Part shown: positions 17,430-27,838 of the stretch, piece by piece
Numbering within the stretch: the first letter of the stretch is position 1
Layout: every line of letters begins with the position of its first letter
Assembly (NCBI RefSeq): GCF_024834045.1
Contig: NZ_JANUXW010000002.1
Location: forward strand, 248,001 to 312,000
DNA: 64,000 nucleotides
Reading direction: 5' to 3'
Origin: Neisseria montereyensis
Lineage (GTDB): Bacteria > Pseudomonadota > Gammaproteobacteria > Burkholderiales > Neisseriaceae
Program-made: the position numbers and the translations under genes
The notes under the pieces: model-generated
Database searches by the model: none
The model's input: only the letters and a program-made list of their open reading frames with translations
Told to the model about the DNA's origin: nothing

Positions 17430-20186
17430 ATGCTTACCAATTTAGCTAAAAAAGTTTTTGGCAGCCGTAACGACCGCCTGCTGAAGCAATATCGGAAAAC
17501 CGTATCGAAAATTAATGATCTGGAACCAACAATAAAAGCTTTGAGTGATGACGAGCTGAAAGCTAAAACACCCGAATTCAGGCAGCGTATTGCCGACGGC
17601 GCAAGCTTGGACAGTATCCTTCCCGAAGCGTTTGCCGTCTGCCGTGAAGCCAGCCGTCGGGTATTGGGTATGCGCCATTTTGATGTGCAGCTTATCGGCG
17701 GTATGGTGCTGCACAACGGTAAAATTGCCGAAATGCGTACCGGCGAGGGTAAAACACTGGTTGCCACGCTTCCCGTTTATTTGAATGCATTAACAGGGCG
17801 GGGCGTGCACGTTGTGACCGTGAACGATTATTTGGCTTCGCGCGATGCGGGCATTATGGAGCCGCTGTATAACTTTCTTGGGTTGACGGTGGGTGTGATT
17901 GTTAGCGATATGCAGCCTTTTTTCCGGCAAACGGCCTACAATGCCGATATTACATACGGCACCAATAACGAATTCGGTTTTGATTATCTGCGCGACAATA
18001 TGGTGACCGACCAATACGATAAAGTACAGCGTGATTTATCGTTTGCGGTAGTGGACGAGGTGGATTCGATTCTGATCGACGAAGCGCGTACGCCGTTGAT
18101 TATTTCCGGACAGGCGGATGATAATGTTCAGCTTTATCAAGTTATGGATCAGGTTCCTGCGAAATTACACCGCCAAGAAACCGAAGAGGGCGAAGGTGAT
18201 TACTGGGTGGATGAAAAAGCCCATCAGGTTATTTTAAGTGAAGCCGGCCATGAGCATGCCGAGCAAATTTTAGCCGATATGGGCTTGCTGCAAGAAGGTG
18301 ATTCGCTTTATTCCGCTGCCAACATTATGCTGATGCATCATTTAATGGCGGCTTTGCGTGCCCACTCCTTATTTCATAAAGATCAGCATTATGTGATTCA
18401 AGACGGTGAAATCGTCATTGTCGATGAGTTTACAGGCCGTCTGATGGCCGGTCGTCGTTGGTCGGAAGGTTTGCACCAAGCGGTTGAAGCGAAAGAAGGC
18501 GTGGAAATCAAACGCGAAAACCAAACTTTGGCTTCGATTACGTTTCAAAACTATTTCCGTTTATACGATAAATTATCGGGTATGACCGGTACGGCCGATA
18601 CCGAAGCATTTGAGTTTCAAAGTATTTATGGCCTTGAAACCGTGATTATCCCGACCAACCGCCCGATGCAGCGGAAAGACTACAACGATCAGATTTTCCG
18701 TACCGCCGAAGAAAAATACGAGGCGGTAGTAAACGATATCCAAGCTTGTTTCGATAGGGGCCAGCCGGTATTGGTGGGTACAACCAGCATTGAAAATTCC
18801 GAATTGGTATCCAGAATGCTGACCGAAGCCGGTTTGCCGCACAATGTTTTGAATGCGAAAGAGCATGAGCGCGAAGCCCTGATTGTGGCGCAAGCCGGTA
18901 AAACCAGCATGATTACCGTAGCCACCAATATGGCCGGACGGGGTACGGATATTGTATTGGGCGGCAATGTGAAGCATTTAAGCGATGCCATTATGGCCGA
19001 TGAAACCTTAAGCGACGAAGAAAAACAAGCGCGTATTTCTGCGTTGGAAAACAACTGGGAAACCGAACACCAGCGCGTGTTAAAAGCAGGCGGTTTACAT
19101 ATTATCGGTACCGAGCGCCATGAAAGCCGCCGCATTGATAATCAGTTGCGTGGCCGTGCCGGCCGTCAGGGCGATCCGGGTTCGAGCCGTTTTTATCTTT
19201 CATTTGAAGATCCGCTGCTGCGCCTGTTTGCCTTAGACCGTGCCGCCGCCATTCTGAACCGCTTGGCACCGGAGCGTGGTGTGGCGATTGAACACAGCCT
19301 GTTAACCCGTCAGATTGAGGGGGCGCAGCGTAAAGTGGAAGGCCGCAACTTCGATATGCGTAAACAGGTTTTGGAATACGATGATGTGGCCAATGAACAG
19401 CGTAAAGTTATCTATCATTACCGCAATGAAATTCTAACCAATAACGATGTGAGCGAATTGGCCCAAGATATCCGCGATGAAGTTGTTGCCGATCTGGTGA
19501 ATGTGTATATGCCGCCCGATACTATGGAAGAAGAGTGGGATATTCCTTCCCTTGAGGCACAACTGGCCGGGGAATTTAGAATTCAGGCCGATATTCAGGG
19601 CTGGTTGAAACAAGACAATACTTTGGATAACCAAGATGTTAAAGAGCGCTTGGTTCAGCAGGTAGAAAAAGAATATGCCGCTAAAACCGAATTGGTCGGC
19701 AAGCAGAGCATGAGCGGTTTTGAGCGCAATGTATTGTTGCAGGTGATTGACAGCAATTGGCGTGAACATCTTGCTGCTATGGATTATCTGCGTCAGGGTA
19801 TTCATTTGCGTAGTTATGCTCAGAAAAACCCGAAACAGGAATACAAACGCGAAGCGTTTATTATGTTTGAAAACCTGTGGGCCGGCATCAAACAAAGTGC
19901 CGCTTCTTTGATGACCAGTGTTGAGATTCAGCAATCTGAAAATATTGTTTCCGAAAGTGAACCACAAGAACCGTCGGTAATGCAGACGATTCATTCCGGT
20001 GCGCCGACTATGGAAGATGTGTTGGGCGAATCGCGTCAAGAGTTGGCAACCGAGGCGTTTGATCCTACCGGCAATGATTTCAGCCCGGAGGCCTTGGCGG
20101 AACAGGGATTAACCGTACATAGGAATGATCCTTGTCCTTGCGGTAGCGGTTTGAAATACAAACATTGCCACGGTAAATTAAGTTAA
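17430..20186 (+). CDS. secA: Preprotein translocase ATPase SecA
   Basis: A 918-residue motor that drives proteins through SecYEG. Walker A is MRTGEGKT (residues 102-109) and the DEAD-like motif DEVD (209-212) is followed by [15 protein letters not shown]. The second helicase motor includes [41 protein letters not shown]. The C-terminal zinc site is [13 protein letters not shown] (Cys902, Cys904, Cys913, His914), which binds SecB and phospholipid. The start at 17430 follows AGGAA; an in-frame ATG 30 bases upstream is not family-like. No secM is present upstream. Confidence 0.98.
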   Translation: MLTNLAKKVFGSRNDRLLKQYRKTVSKINDLEPTIKALSDDELKAKTPEFRQRIADGASLDSILPEAFAVCREASRRVLGMRHFDVQLIGGMVLHNGKIAEMRTGEGKTLVATLPVYLNALTGRGVHVVTVNDYLASRDAGIMEPLYNFLGLTVGVIVSDMQPFFRQTAYNADITYGTNNEFGFDYLRDNMVTDQYDKVQRDLSFAVVDEVDSILIDEARTPLIISGQADDNVQLYQVMDQVPAKLHRQETEEGEGDYWVDEKAHQVILSEAGHEHAEQILADMGLLQEGDSLYSAANIMLMHHLMAALRAHSLFHKDQHYVIQDGEIVIVDEFTGRLMAGRRWSEGLHQAVEAKEGVEIKRENQTLASITFQNYFRLYDKLSGMTGTADTEAFEFQSIYGLETVIIPTNRPMQRKDYNDQIFRTAEEKYEAVVNDIQACFDRGQPVLVGTTSIENSELVSRMLTEAGLPHNVLNAKEHEREALIVAQAGKTSMITVATNMAGRGTDIVLGGNVKHLSDAIMADETLSDEEKQARISALENNWETEHQRVLKAGGLHIIGTERHESRRIDNQLRGRAGRQGDPGSSRFYLSFEDPLLRLFALDRAAAILNRLAPERGVAIEHSLLTRQIEGAQRKVEGRNFDMRKQVLEYDDVANEQRKVIYHYRNEILTNNDVSELAQDIRDEVVADLVNVYMPPDTMEEEWDIPSLEAQLAGEFRIQADIQGWLKQDNTLDNQDVKERLVQQVEKEYAAKTELVGKQSMSGFERNVLLQVIDSNWREHLAAMDYLRQGIHLRSYAQKNPKQEYKREAFIMFENLWAGIKQSAASLMTSVEIQQSENIVSESEPQEPSVMQTIHSGAPTMEDVLGESRQELATEAFDPTGNDFSPEALAEQGLTVHRNDPCPCGSGLKYKHCHGKLS

Positions 20187-20200
20187 CGTAATGGCCGAAT

Positions 20201-20234
20201 AAAAAAGCCTGCTTTTTGTGAAAGCAGGCTTTTT
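20201..20234 (+). terminator. Rho-independent terminator of secA
   Basis: Nine-base arms GCCTGCTTT/AAAGCAGGC with 5-base loop, preceded by an A-run and followed by TTTTT; usable from both sides. Confidence 0.9.
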
Positions 20235-20271
20235 ATCATATAGGCCGTCTGAAAGAATAGAATATTGCGGT

Positions 20272-20499
20272 TTAATTTTCGACGGTTAGGTTGACCAGTT
20301 TTGAAACCAATGGTTTGATAGCCAACAGGCTGAGAAAAGCGATTGGCCAAGCAACAATATAGGCTTGGAAAAGGTGGCTTAGGAAATTTGATAGTCCATT
20401 GTTTAATATAGTTAATATGCTGCTCACAATAAATACCATAATGGCAGAGGTATAAAATGAGAAAATAATATGGGTATATTTTTTAGGAATTTTTTTCAT
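20272..20499 (-). CDS. DUF2798 domain-containing small membrane protein
   Basis: A 75-residue protein with two transmembrane helices (about 8-30 and 44-64) and the family start KKIPKKYTHIIFSFYTSAIMVF. This fits the DUF2798 family of small two-helix membrane proteins of unknown function. It lies between secA and speB and is convergent with secA. Confidence 0.75.
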   Translation of the reverse strand: MKKIPKKYTHIIFSFYTSAIMVFIVSSILTILNNGLSNFLSHLFQAYIVAWPIAFLSLLAIKPLVSKLVNLTVEN

Positions 20500-20575
20500 T
20501 GGTATTTTATGATTAAAAATAAGGCATCGATAGTTGAGATTAAACTGTCGATGCCTTTTATTATCAGGTAGCAGA

Positions 20576-21544
20576 TTAAAGGTTGCCGGCTACTTTTTTG
20601 TTTCTCATCAGGCAAAGCATATCCGCGGCCACATGGGCGGCGGCAATGGCGGTGATTTCGGCATTGTCGTAAGCAGGGGAAACTTCCACAACATCCATGC
20701 CGACAATATTCAAATCACCCAAACTGCGAATAATGCCTAAAGCGGTATGGGAATTCAAACCGCCGGGCACGGGGGTGCCGGTGCCGGGTGCGAAAGCGGG
20801 ATCTAGGCAGTCGATATCGAAAGTGATATAGACGGGGTTGTCGCCGATAATATCGTAAATGCGTTTTACCGTTGCCTCTATACCATTTTCGTTTACCCAC
20901 GGTGCAAACAGCATATTCATGCCCATAAAATCGCTGTTCCATGTGCGGATACCGACTTGTGCCGACGTTTCAGGCTGAATCAGGCCTTCTTTAATGGCTT
21001 TATAGAACATGGTGCCGTGATTGAGCGATTCGGGGGCATCATCCGGCCAAGTATCGCAATGGGCGTCAAAATGCAGCAGGCTTAAAGGTTTGCCATATTT
21101 TTCGGCATGGGCTTGCAGCAGGGGGTAGGTAATAAAATGATCGCCGCCGAATGTGAGCATCTTGGCAGAACTATTGTTGATAATATCGCGGGCGTGTTGC
21201 ACGATGGTTTCGCGGATTGTCCACGGTTGGTGCGCGTCAAACCAGCAGTCGCCATAGTCGATAACGGCCAAATCATCGAAAGGATCGAAGCCCCAAGGGA
21301 ACAGGTTTAATTCGGCAAGCTGTACGCTGGCGGCACGGATGGCAGCAGGGCCTAAACGTGCGCCGGGGCGGAAAGTGGTTGCCAAATCTAACGGTACGCC
21401 TGATACGACCACGTCAACACCGTTTAAATCACGGGTATAACGTCGGCGCATAAAGGATAATGCACCGGCGTAAGTATTTTCTATGGTGGAGCCTTTTAAG
21501 GATGTACGTCGGAATGCGCCGTCGCCGTAAATATTTTCTGTCAT
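20576..21544 (-). CDS. speB: Agmatinase (agmatine ureohydrolase)
   Basis: A 322-residue ureohydrolase that hydrolyses agmatine to putrescine and urea. The binuclear manganese ligands are visible in GGDH (near residue 154), DAHCDTWPD (near 180) and DIDCLDPAFAPGTGTPVPGG (near 253). The TG/TPxPGG segment fits agmatinases rather than arginases. The start at 21544 gives MTENIYGDGAFRR. No speA (arginine decarboxylase) is adjacent in this window. Confidence 0.92.
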   Translation of the reverse strand: MTENIYGDGAFRRTSLKGSTIENTYAGALSFMRRRYTRDLNGVDVVVSGVPLDLATTFRPGARLGPAAIRAASVQLAELNLFPWGFDPFDDLAVIDYGDCWFDAHQPWTIRETIVQHARDIINNSSAKMLTFGGDHFITYPLLQAHAEKYGKPLSLLHFDAHCDTWPDDAPESLNHGTMFYKAIKEGLIQPETSAQVGIRTWNSDFMGMNMLFAPWVNENGIEATVKRIYDIIGDNPVYITFDIDCLDPAFAPGTGTPVPGGLNSHTALGIIRSLGDLNIVGMDVVEVSPAYDNAEITAIAAAHVAADMLCLMRNKKVAGNL

Positions 21545-21770
21545 ATTTGTGTCCTGATTATTTTTCAGACGGCTTTACCTATCATTCAGGTAAAGCCATA
21601 TTAAAAAGATAATTTATTGGTATTGGTTCTTATAGCTGGTGCTTATGTATAAGGAAAAATATTTATAAAGTAATATATTACTTGATTTCGGGGATAAGTA
21701 GATTAAGTTGAAGTAAATGATTCCAACTTAATCTTTCAATCTTGGGAAAGAAAGCCGATGAGGCTTTACT

Positions 21771-22430
21771 TTAACGTTTTTTAGATTCGTTTCGCTTATT
21801 ACGTATGAGACGGATATTTTTACGGTAAAAGTTCAGACGGCGGCGTTTTTTCCACCAAAAAAACAATAATACCAACAGAATAATGCCGATAACCACAAAT
21901 AAACCGTATTGGAATTGGTGGATTTTCTGCATCAGCCATTCTCGGTTTTCTGCACCATAATCACCGATATATACCCATATCGGTACGGAAATTAAGGCGG
22001 CTAAGCCGTCCATCATAATAAAGCGTAATACGGAAACTTTTCCGCTGATACCGGCACTAATAAAAATAGGCGTGCGCAAGCCGGGTAAAAAGCGGGCGAC
22101 AAATAATACGCGGTTGCCGTATTTATCAAATTTTTCCTGTACTTGAGCATAACGCTTCGGTGTCATTACCCGTGCGATAAAACGAACCTTTAAAATTTTA
22201 TGGCCATAAAGACGACCGGCCATAAACATCATGCCGTCACCGACTAAAACACCGAGTAAGCCGACTAAAACCATCAGGTGAACGTTTTTATACCCTAGCC
22301 CCGAAATGACTCCGCCGGCAGCTAAGGTTACGTCTTCAGGAATCGGTACGCCCAACCCGCAGGCCAGTAGTACGAAAAATACTGCTGCGTAACCGTATTG
22401 AATAAAAAAAGCTTCTAAAATCGCAAGCAT
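21771..22430 (-). CDS. DedA family membrane protein
   Basis: A 219-residue DedA/VTT family protein, inner-membrane flippases linked to recycling of undecaprenyl phosphate or phosphatidylethanolamine. The diagnostic FVARFLPGLRTPIF motif is near residues 110-123, with the acidic segment GVPIPEDVTLAAGG near residues 27-40. A basic C-terminal tail (KKRRRLNFYRKNIRLIRNKRN) faces the cytoplasm. The substrate of this member is unknown. Confidence 0.9.
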   Translation of the reverse strand: MLAILEAFFIQYGYAAVFFVLLACGLGVPIPEDVTLAAGGVISGLGYKNVHLMVLVGLLGVLVGDGMMFMAGRLYGHKILKVRFIARVMTPKRYAQVQEKFDKYGNRVLFVARFLPGLRTPIFISAGISGKVSVLRFIMMDGLAALISVPIWVYIGDYGAENREWLMQKIHQFQYGLFVVIGIILLVLLFFWWKKRRRLNFYRKNIRLIRNKRNESKKR

Positions 22431-22566
22431 ACAGCTTGTGTTCCTTATTGGTTTGATTATATGGAATATAGTAGGGTTCTATCTGAATCAGGCCGTCTGA
22501 ACCATATTGATATACTGACTTAATATTTCCCTTGAATACTTCATTATTTTAAATGTTAAAAATAAA

Positions 22567-22612
22567 TTTTCAGACGGCTCTATTCGTTTGCTGATAACAG
22601 GCCGTCTGAAAA
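22567..22612 (-). terminator. DUS inverted-repeat terminator after glmM
   Basis: Twelve-base arms TTTTCAGACGGC/GCCGTCTGAAAA with a 22-base loop, 45 bases beyond the glmM stop. A single AG-DUS also lies at about 22490-22501. Confidence 0.65.
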
Positions 22613-22657
22613 AGGGCGGATATGGCTAATATATTTTTGTGATATTTTACCTTGTTT

Positions 22658-24010
22658 TTACGCCTTATCGGCGGAAACGGCATTTTCAATGGCTTTGGCA
22701 ATGCGTTCCGCGCCTTTTTTGGCTGATTCTGCATCAGATGCTTCCACCATAACACGCACCACGGGCTCGGTACCGGAAGCACGCAAAACTACGCGGCCTT
22801 TGCCTGCCAATTCTTTTTCAACTTCTTCCAAAACGGGTTTCGATGCACTTTCCCAATCCAAGCCTTTACGGATGCGCACATTAATCATGGTTTGCGGGAA
22901 AGCACGCCAGTCGGCAGATACGCTCGGCAGGTCTTGTTTGAGGATCCGCAAAGCCGCCAATACTTGCAGTGCGGAAATAATGCCGTCGCCGGTATTGTGT
23001 TTGTCCATACACAAAATATGGCCGCTGGCTTCGCCACCGATTAACCAACCGCGCTGTTGAAGCTGTTCGAGTACATAACGGTCGCCGACTTTGGCGCGGC
23101 AAAACGCAATATTTTGCTCTTTCAGCGCCAATTCCATCCCCATATTGGTCATAACAGTGCCGACCACACCGCCGATTTCTATGCCTTCGGCGGCACGGGC
23201 TTTGGCAATCACATAAATCAGGCGGTCGCCGTCGTAAACTTTGCCGTTTTTATCCACCATCATCAGGCGGTCACCGTCGCCGTCGAGCGCGATGCCGTAG
23301 TCGGCTTCATTTTGCAAAACCGCCGCTTGCAGGGCTTTAGGGTGGGTTGCTCCGCATTTTTCATTAATATTATAGCCGTTCGGCTCGTCGCCGATGGTGA
23401 CGACTTTAGCCCCCAATTCATGGAAAACTTTCGGTGCCACATGATAACCCGCACCGTTGGCGGTATCGACAACCAGTGTTAAACCGCGCAAATCAAGATT
23501 GGCTGGGAATGTTGATTTGCAAAATTCGATATAGCGATCATCCGAACCGCTGATTCGGCGGGCACGGCCAAGTTTGTCGGAGGGCTGGGTTTTTAATTCT
23601 TCATCGAGTTTGGATTCGATTTCCAATTCGATTTCATCGCTGAGTTTTACACCGCCTTCGGCAAAAAATTTGATACCGTTATCCGAATAAACATTATGCG
23701 AAGCGGAAATCATCACGCCGGCCGACAAACGTAGGGCACGGGTCAGATAGGCAACGCCCGGTGTCGGCAGCGGGCCGGTTTGAATCACATTCACGCCGGC
23801 AGCGGTAAAACCTGCTATCAAGGCAGCCTCAAGCATATAGCCTGAAATACGGGTGTCTTTGCCGATTAATACGGTTGGCTTATGTTCGCTGTCGTGCTGC
23901 ACCAATACTTGGCCTGCCGCATAACCGAGTTTTAATACAAAATCGGGGGTAATCGGAAAAGTACCCACTTCACCGCGCACGCCATCGGTACCAAAATATT
24001 TTTTTGCCAT
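22658..24010 (-). CDS. glmM: Phosphoglucosamine mutase GlmM
   Basis: A 450-residue enzyme converting glucosamine-6-phosphate to glucosamine-1-phosphate for peptidoglycan and LOS synthesis. The phosphorylated active serine is Ser104 in SASHN (102-106). The metal loop DGDGDR and the phosphate-binding loop RASGTEP near the C-terminus are present, and the protein begins [13 protein letters not shown] as in the family. In many bacteria glmM follows folP; here folP is 9 kb away. Confidence 0.97.
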   Translation of the reverse strand: MAKKYFGTDGVRGEVGTFPITPDFVLKLGYAAGQVLVQHDSEHKPTVLIGKDTRISGYMLEAALIAGFTAAGVNVIQTGPLPTPGVAYLTRALRLSAGVMISASHNVYSDNGIKFFAEGGVKLSDEIELEIESKLDEELKTQPSDKLGRARRISGSDDRYIEFCKSTFPANLDLRGLTLVVDTANGAGYHVAPKVFHELGAKVVTIGDEPNGYNINEKCGATHPKALQAAVLQNEADYGIALDGDGDRLMMVDKNGKVYDGDRLIYVIAKARAAEGIEIGGVVGTVMTNMGMELALKEQNIAFCRAKVGDRYVLEQLQQRGWLIGGEASGHILCMDKHNTGDGIISALQVLAALRILKQDLPSVSADWRAFPQTMINVRIRKGLDWESASKPVLEEVEKELAGKGRVVLRASGTEPVVRVMVEASDAESAKKGAERIAKAIENAVSADKA

Positions 24011-24394
24011 AAATACACTCCGTTTCTCACTTGAGACAGTATTGTAAAGCAGCGCCGCGCCGCTATCCAGCGGTTTACAAGGTTTTTCGGTTGTGGTTTT
24101 TTAGCCTGCTAATTATACGGCATAAACCGCTTGAATGGGGTATTTATAGTCACCAAAAAACAAAGGAAATATAATATGACAAATGGCCGATAATACCGGC
24201 TCTTGCTAATATATATTGATGCCATAAAACATGTTTTTTAGGTAGATTAACAATCAAAATGAATGTCGATTTAAAGACGATACTGTTTATCGAGGAGCAG
24301 AAGTGGGCGGTGAAGGGGCCTTTTCTGTAACCATAATCAATCGACAATAGCAACACAACAAGCCCTTGTTAGATTTGGGGGCGCTATTAATAAA
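24011..24394. other. Intergenic region upstream of glmM
   Basis: No convincing gene. TATAAT on the minus strand (revcomp of 24112-24117), about 100 bases before the glmM start, is a candidate -10 with no clear -35. A 23-codon open frame on the plus strand at about 24258-24329 (MNVDLKTILFIEEQK...) has no ribosome binding site and is not called as a gene. Confidence 0.4.
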
Positions 24395-24425
24395 AGGGGG
24401 ATTTCAGACGGCCTGAAATCCCCTT
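24395..24425 (-). terminator. Hairpin terminator after the OFA transporter
   Basis: Eleven-base arms GGGGATTTCAG/CTGAAATCCCC with a 5-base loop incorporating part of a DUS; on the minus strand the stem runs into TTTTA. Confidence 0.8.
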
Positions 24426-24442
24426 GTATAAACTTCATTGGT

Positions 24443-25984
24443 TTATCGGAATAAGTCCACCACTTTCACAAACACCATAATCACACCGTAGGCCAGCGGA
24501 ATAGCCACGACCGCCCAACGCCACCATACGCTGATGCCGCCGTGTGATACTTCTTCAGCTGCCAAATAAGCATCGGAAAGCGTGGTTTCATCTTTGGGGT
24601 TATGACTTTGTGCCGCATCATGAATACTTTTATCGTGATGTTTTTCATGTACGGATTTCACCAGTAAATTACATACCAAACCGGCAATCAGTAATGCCGC
24701 CATAATATACATGGTGATGCTGTAAGCTTGCGCCGCCGGTACGCCGCTGTTAATCTGCCCCTGACGGATATAATTGACCAATACCGGTCCTAAAACCGCG
24801 GCGGTCGACCAAGCCAACAGCAGGCGGCCGTGAATCGCGCCGACTTGGAATGTGCCGAATAAGTCGCGCAAGTAGGCCGGAATGGTGGCAAACCCGCCGC
24901 CATACATCGACATAATCACGCAGAATCCAATCACAAACAGCGCCTTATTGCCGCTTTCGCCAATGGTGGGAATGGCAAAATACAAAATCGCACCGAGTAT
25001 AAAAAATAACATATAAGTAGGTTTACGGCCGATTTTGTCGGAGATGCTTGACCAGAAAAACCGTCCGCCCATATTGAACAGACTCAGCAGGCCGACGAAT
25101 CCTGCTGCGGCGGCAGCGCCGACAGCCGCATCTGCGCCGACTGATGTGGTAGAGAACAATTCCTGAATCATCACCGATGCCTGCCCGAGTACGCCGATAC
25201 CGGCAGTCACGTTCAAACACAAAATGCCGAACAGTAACCAAAACTGCGGCGTTTTCATGGCCTGTTTTACATTCACATGGTTTTGGCTGACTAATTTATT
25301 GCTTTTAACTGGGGCGACAAATCCGGCCGGTTTCCAATTGGGGGCGGGGATTTTGATGGTAAACACACCGAACATCATAAAAACAAAATAAAAAATACCC
25401 AGCACCACAAACGTAGCGGCAACGCCGGTAGACGATGCACTGGAAAAAGTATTCATTAAAGCCACCGATAACGGCGAAGCCAACATCGCGCCGCCGCCGA
25501 AGCCCATAATCGCCAAACCCGTCGCCATGCCGGGTTTGTCGGGAAACCATTTCATCAGCGTTGATACCGGCCCGATATAACCCAAACCCAAGCCTACGCC
25601 GCCTAAAACACCGTTGCCCAAATAGAGCAGCCATAAATTATGCAGGGATACGCCGAGTGCCGACACCAAAAAACCCAAACCGAAACAACATGCCGCCACA
25701 AACATGGCTTTACGCGGGCCGACGCGTTCCATCCAAGTGCCGAATAAAGCCGCCGATGCACCCAATACGGCCAAGGCAATGCTGAATATCCAGCCGACGG
25801 TGGTGAGTTGCCAGTCGTCCGGTGCGGATTCGGTGATGCCGATGATTTTGGTGAGCGGCGCGTTAAATACGGAATAAGCGTAGATTTGTCCGATAGAGAG
25901 GTGGACGGCTAAAGCGGCAGGTGGAACCAGCCAGCGGTTGAATCCGGGTTCCGCTATGGTTTTTGACTTATCTAAAAAAGACAT
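24443..25984 (-). CDS. OFA-family MFS transporter (oxalate/formate antiporter family)
   Basis: A 513-residue major facilitator with twelve core helices. NRWLVPPAALAVHLSIGQIYAYSVF at the N-terminus and the GLGLGYIGPVSTLMKWFPDKPGMATG region are characteristic of the OFA family (YhjX, OxlT, pyruvate/oxalate/formate carriers). The protein is about 100 residues longer than E. coli YhjX: after a His/Asp-rich linker it carries an extra C-terminal helix (about residues 483-512) resembling the separate 'MFS transporter small subunit' encoded next to OFA transporters in other betaproteobacteria. The substrate cannot be told from sequence. Confidence 0.85.
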   Translation of the reverse strand: MSFLDKSKTIAEPGFNRWLVPPAALAVHLSIGQIYAYSVFNAPLTKIIGITESAPDDWQLTTVGWIFSIALAVLGASAALFGTWMERVGPRKAMFVAACCFGLGFLVSALGVSLHNLWLLYLGNGVLGGVGLGLGYIGPVSTLMKWFPDKPGMATGLAIMGFGGGAMLASPLSVALMNTFSSASSTGVAATFVVLGIFYFVFMMFGVFTIKIPAPNWKPAGFVAPVKSNKLVSQNHVNVKQAMKTPQFWLLFGILCLNVTAGIGVLGQASVMIQELFSTTSVGADAAVGAAAAAGFVGLLSLFNMGGRFFWSSISDKIGRKPTYMLFFILGAILYFAIPTIGESGNKALFVIGFCVIMSMYGGGFATIPAYLRDLFGTFQVGAIHGRLLLAWSTAAVLGPVLVNYIRQGQINSGVPAAQAYSITMYIMAALLIAGLVCNLLVKSVHEKHHDKSIHDAAQSHNPKDETTLSDAYLAAEEVSHGGISVWWRWAVVAIPLAYGVIMVFVKVVDLFR

Positions 25985-26401
25985 GGGCTTCCTTTAAGCA
26001 TTATTACAGGCAGTAAGTAAAAAGGGAAAATATTTATATTTCCCTAACCGGTCTGCCGATATATACGGATATTAGGTTGTCGGTATCGGCAATAAGGTAA
26101 TGGTTTGCGGTGGTGTCGGACTGTAAAAAAAGGATATAAAACGTACCTATCCGAAACTTATAGGATTCTTATCGTGTCGAAATTTGTGCAGTAGATGCAA
26201 CATTTTTTCATGTATTCCAGCCGTAAACAAGGCCGTCTGAAAACTTTCCTTTCAGATGGCCTTAAATCAAGTTATATTGCATTTTTTAAATTATTTATTT
26301 ATCGTAAACGACCGGTTGTGAAAGTAAGGTAAATATACGGATTACCGGTCGGATGTTTCAACAAAACCTTTATTTTTTAAAAACGCTGTAAAGGACACGC
26401 C
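25985..26401. other. Divergent regulatory region between the OFA transporter and nadE
   Basis: No gene visible. Near the transporter start a GGGAAA...TTTCCC element (26024-26044) could be an operator. Two ACCGGT palindromes about 35 bases apart lie roughly 60-90 bases before nadE; their role is unknown. An inverted DUS pair lies at 26229-26264. Confidence 0.4.
26229..26264. repeat. DUS inverted pair with one variant arm
   Basis: Fourteen-base arms; the right copy reads CAGATGGCC instead of CAGACGGCC, giving a G-U pair. It lies between divergent genes, so it is not an obvious terminator. Confidence 0.65.
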
Positions 26402-27199
26402 ATGCAAACACAAGCCGTTATCGACCATATCACCGGCTGGCTGAAAGATTATCATGCCGCCGCCCATTCTAAAGGTTTTGTCGTCGGTGTGTCGGGCGGG
26501 ATTGATTCTGCCGTCGTTTCTATTTTAGCCGCCCGTACCGGGCTGCCGACATTGTTGTTGGAAATGCCTATCCGCCAGAAAGAAGACCAACGCGAGCGGG
26601 CGCTGGCACATATTGAAGACCTGAAGCAGCGGTTTCCTAATGTAAAAGCCCTGAGCGTGGATTTAACCCCGTCGTTCAATACCTTTGCCGAAACGGTTGA
26701 AGTGGACGAAAGCGAATATCCGGCCAAACAGCTTGCCTTAGCCAACGCCCGTTCGCGCCTGCGTATGACGACGCTTTATTATTACGGCCAAATCAACGGC
26801 TTTTTGGTTACCGGTACCGGCAATAAAGTTGAAGATTTCGGGGTCGGCTTTTTCACCAAATACGGCGACGGCGGTGTCGATATCAGTCCGATTGGCGATT
26901 TATTGAAAACGCAGGTATATGAATTGGCGGCCGAATTGGAAGTGATTGAGTCTATTCAAAAAGCCCAGCCGACCGACGGCTTGTGGGATACCGACCGCAC
27001 CGACGAACAACAAATGGGCGCGACTTATCCCGAATTGGAATGGGCGATGAGCGTACACGGTTGGAACCGCCCTGAAGATTTTGAAGGCCGCCAACGTGAA
27101 GTATTGGAAATTTATATACGGCTTCATCAAGCCATGCAGCATAAGATTAATCCGATTCCCGTTTGTGAAATTCCGCTTAAATTATTGAACGGGTCGTAA
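26402..27199 (+). CDS. nadE: NH3-dependent NAD(+) synthetase
   Basis: A 265-residue ATP-pyrophosphatase that amidates nicotinic acid adenine dinucleotide to NAD. The P-loop SGGIDS is at residues 31-36, and VTGTGNKVEDFGVGFFTKYGDGGVD followed by PTDGLWDTDRTDEQQMG are the substrate-binding segments of the family. There is no N-terminal glutaminase domain, so it uses ammonia. AAAGGA precedes the ATG. Confidence 0.96.
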   Translation: MQTQAVIDHITGWLKDYHAAAHSKGFVVGVSGGIDSAVVSILAARTGLPTLLLEMPIRQKEDQRERALAHIEDLKQRFPNVKALSVDLTPSFNTFAETVEVDESEYPAKQLALANARSRLRMTTLYYYGQINGFLVTGTGNKVEDFGVGFFTKYGDGGVDISPIGDLLKTQVYELAAELEVIESIQKAQPTDGLWDTDRTDEQQMGATYPELEWAMSVHGWNRPEDFEGRQREVLEIYIRLHQAMQHKINPIPVCEIPLKLLNGS

Positions 27200-27218
27200 G
27201 CGACTTTTAATCATGCCG

Positions 27219-27245
27219 AGGCCGTCTGAAAGTTTCAGACGGCCT
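27219..27245. terminator. DUS inverted-repeat terminator nadE/nudix
   Basis: Thirteen-base AG-DUS arms separated by one base, followed by TTTG; lies between convergent genes. Confidence 0.8.
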
Positions 27246-27273
27246 TTGTATTATTAATTTCATTGCAGACGGA

Positions 27274-27813
27274 TTAACTGTTCAATAGCCAATATTGCAA
27301 ACCGATTAGGGTTTTGGCATCTTGTATTTCATTGTTTTTTAATGCGGCTTTCACTTCGTCGCGGGTTAGCAGTACGGTTTCGGTAAACTCGTCTTCATCG
27401 TTTTCCAAAATACTGCCTTCCTTAACCCCTTCGGCCTGATACAGATACATCAGCTCGTCGCAGAAACCGGGTGCGGTGTAAAACGTGTGGAGTAATTTAA
27501 CGCTTTGGGCATTGAAATGCGTTTCTTCCGCCAGCTCGCGCAGGGCGCATTCGGCCGGGTCTTCGCCTTCGATATCCAGCTTGCCGGCGGGCAGTTCGAG
27601 TAGGGCTTGGTCGCAGGCGTAGCGCCATTGCCGTACCAATACGATTTCGTCTTTATCGGTCACCGCCAATACGCAGGCGGCACCGGGATGGCGGATAACA
27701 ATCCGTGTGCCTTCTTTGCCGTTGGGCAGGCGGACGGCATCGCGGGCAATGGTAACAAAAGTGCCTTGAAAAATCGGCTCGGAGCTCAATTGCGTTTCTT
27801 TTAAATCCATCAT
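27274..27813 (-). CDS. NUDIX hydrolase, ADP-ribose pyrophosphatase-like
   Basis: A 179-residue Nudix protein. The Nudix box starts at the Gly of GKLDIEGEDP and continues through CALRELAEETHF (near residues 78-100), where the usual Gly after EET is replaced by His. The arrangement VIRHPGAACVLAVTDKDEIVLVRQWRY before the box is typical of ADP-sugar pyrophosphatases such as NudF. Two adjacent ATGs (27813 and 27810) follow AAAGGA. It lies 25 bases downstream of bioA on the same strand, so the two are probably cotranscribed. Confidence 0.88.
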   Translation of the reverse strand: MMDLKETQLSSEPIFQGTFVTIARDAVRLPNGKEGTRIVIRHPGAACVLAVTDKDEIVLVRQWRYACDQALLELPAGKLDIEGEDPAECALRELAEETHFNAQSVKLLHTFYTAPGFCDELMYLYQAEGVKEGSILENDEDEFTETVLLTRDEVKAALKNNEIQDAKTLIGLQYWLLNS

Positions 27814-27838
27814 TTTTCCTTTATCTGTTTAATATGAT

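Noticed and set aside
19434-20039. 201-codon minus-strand frame opposite secA
   Set aside because: Antisense shadow of a conserved gene with no recognisable protein features.
24150-24356. 68-codon minus-strand frame upstream of glmM
   Set aside because: No ribosome site, no family resemblance, and AT-rich noncoding composition.
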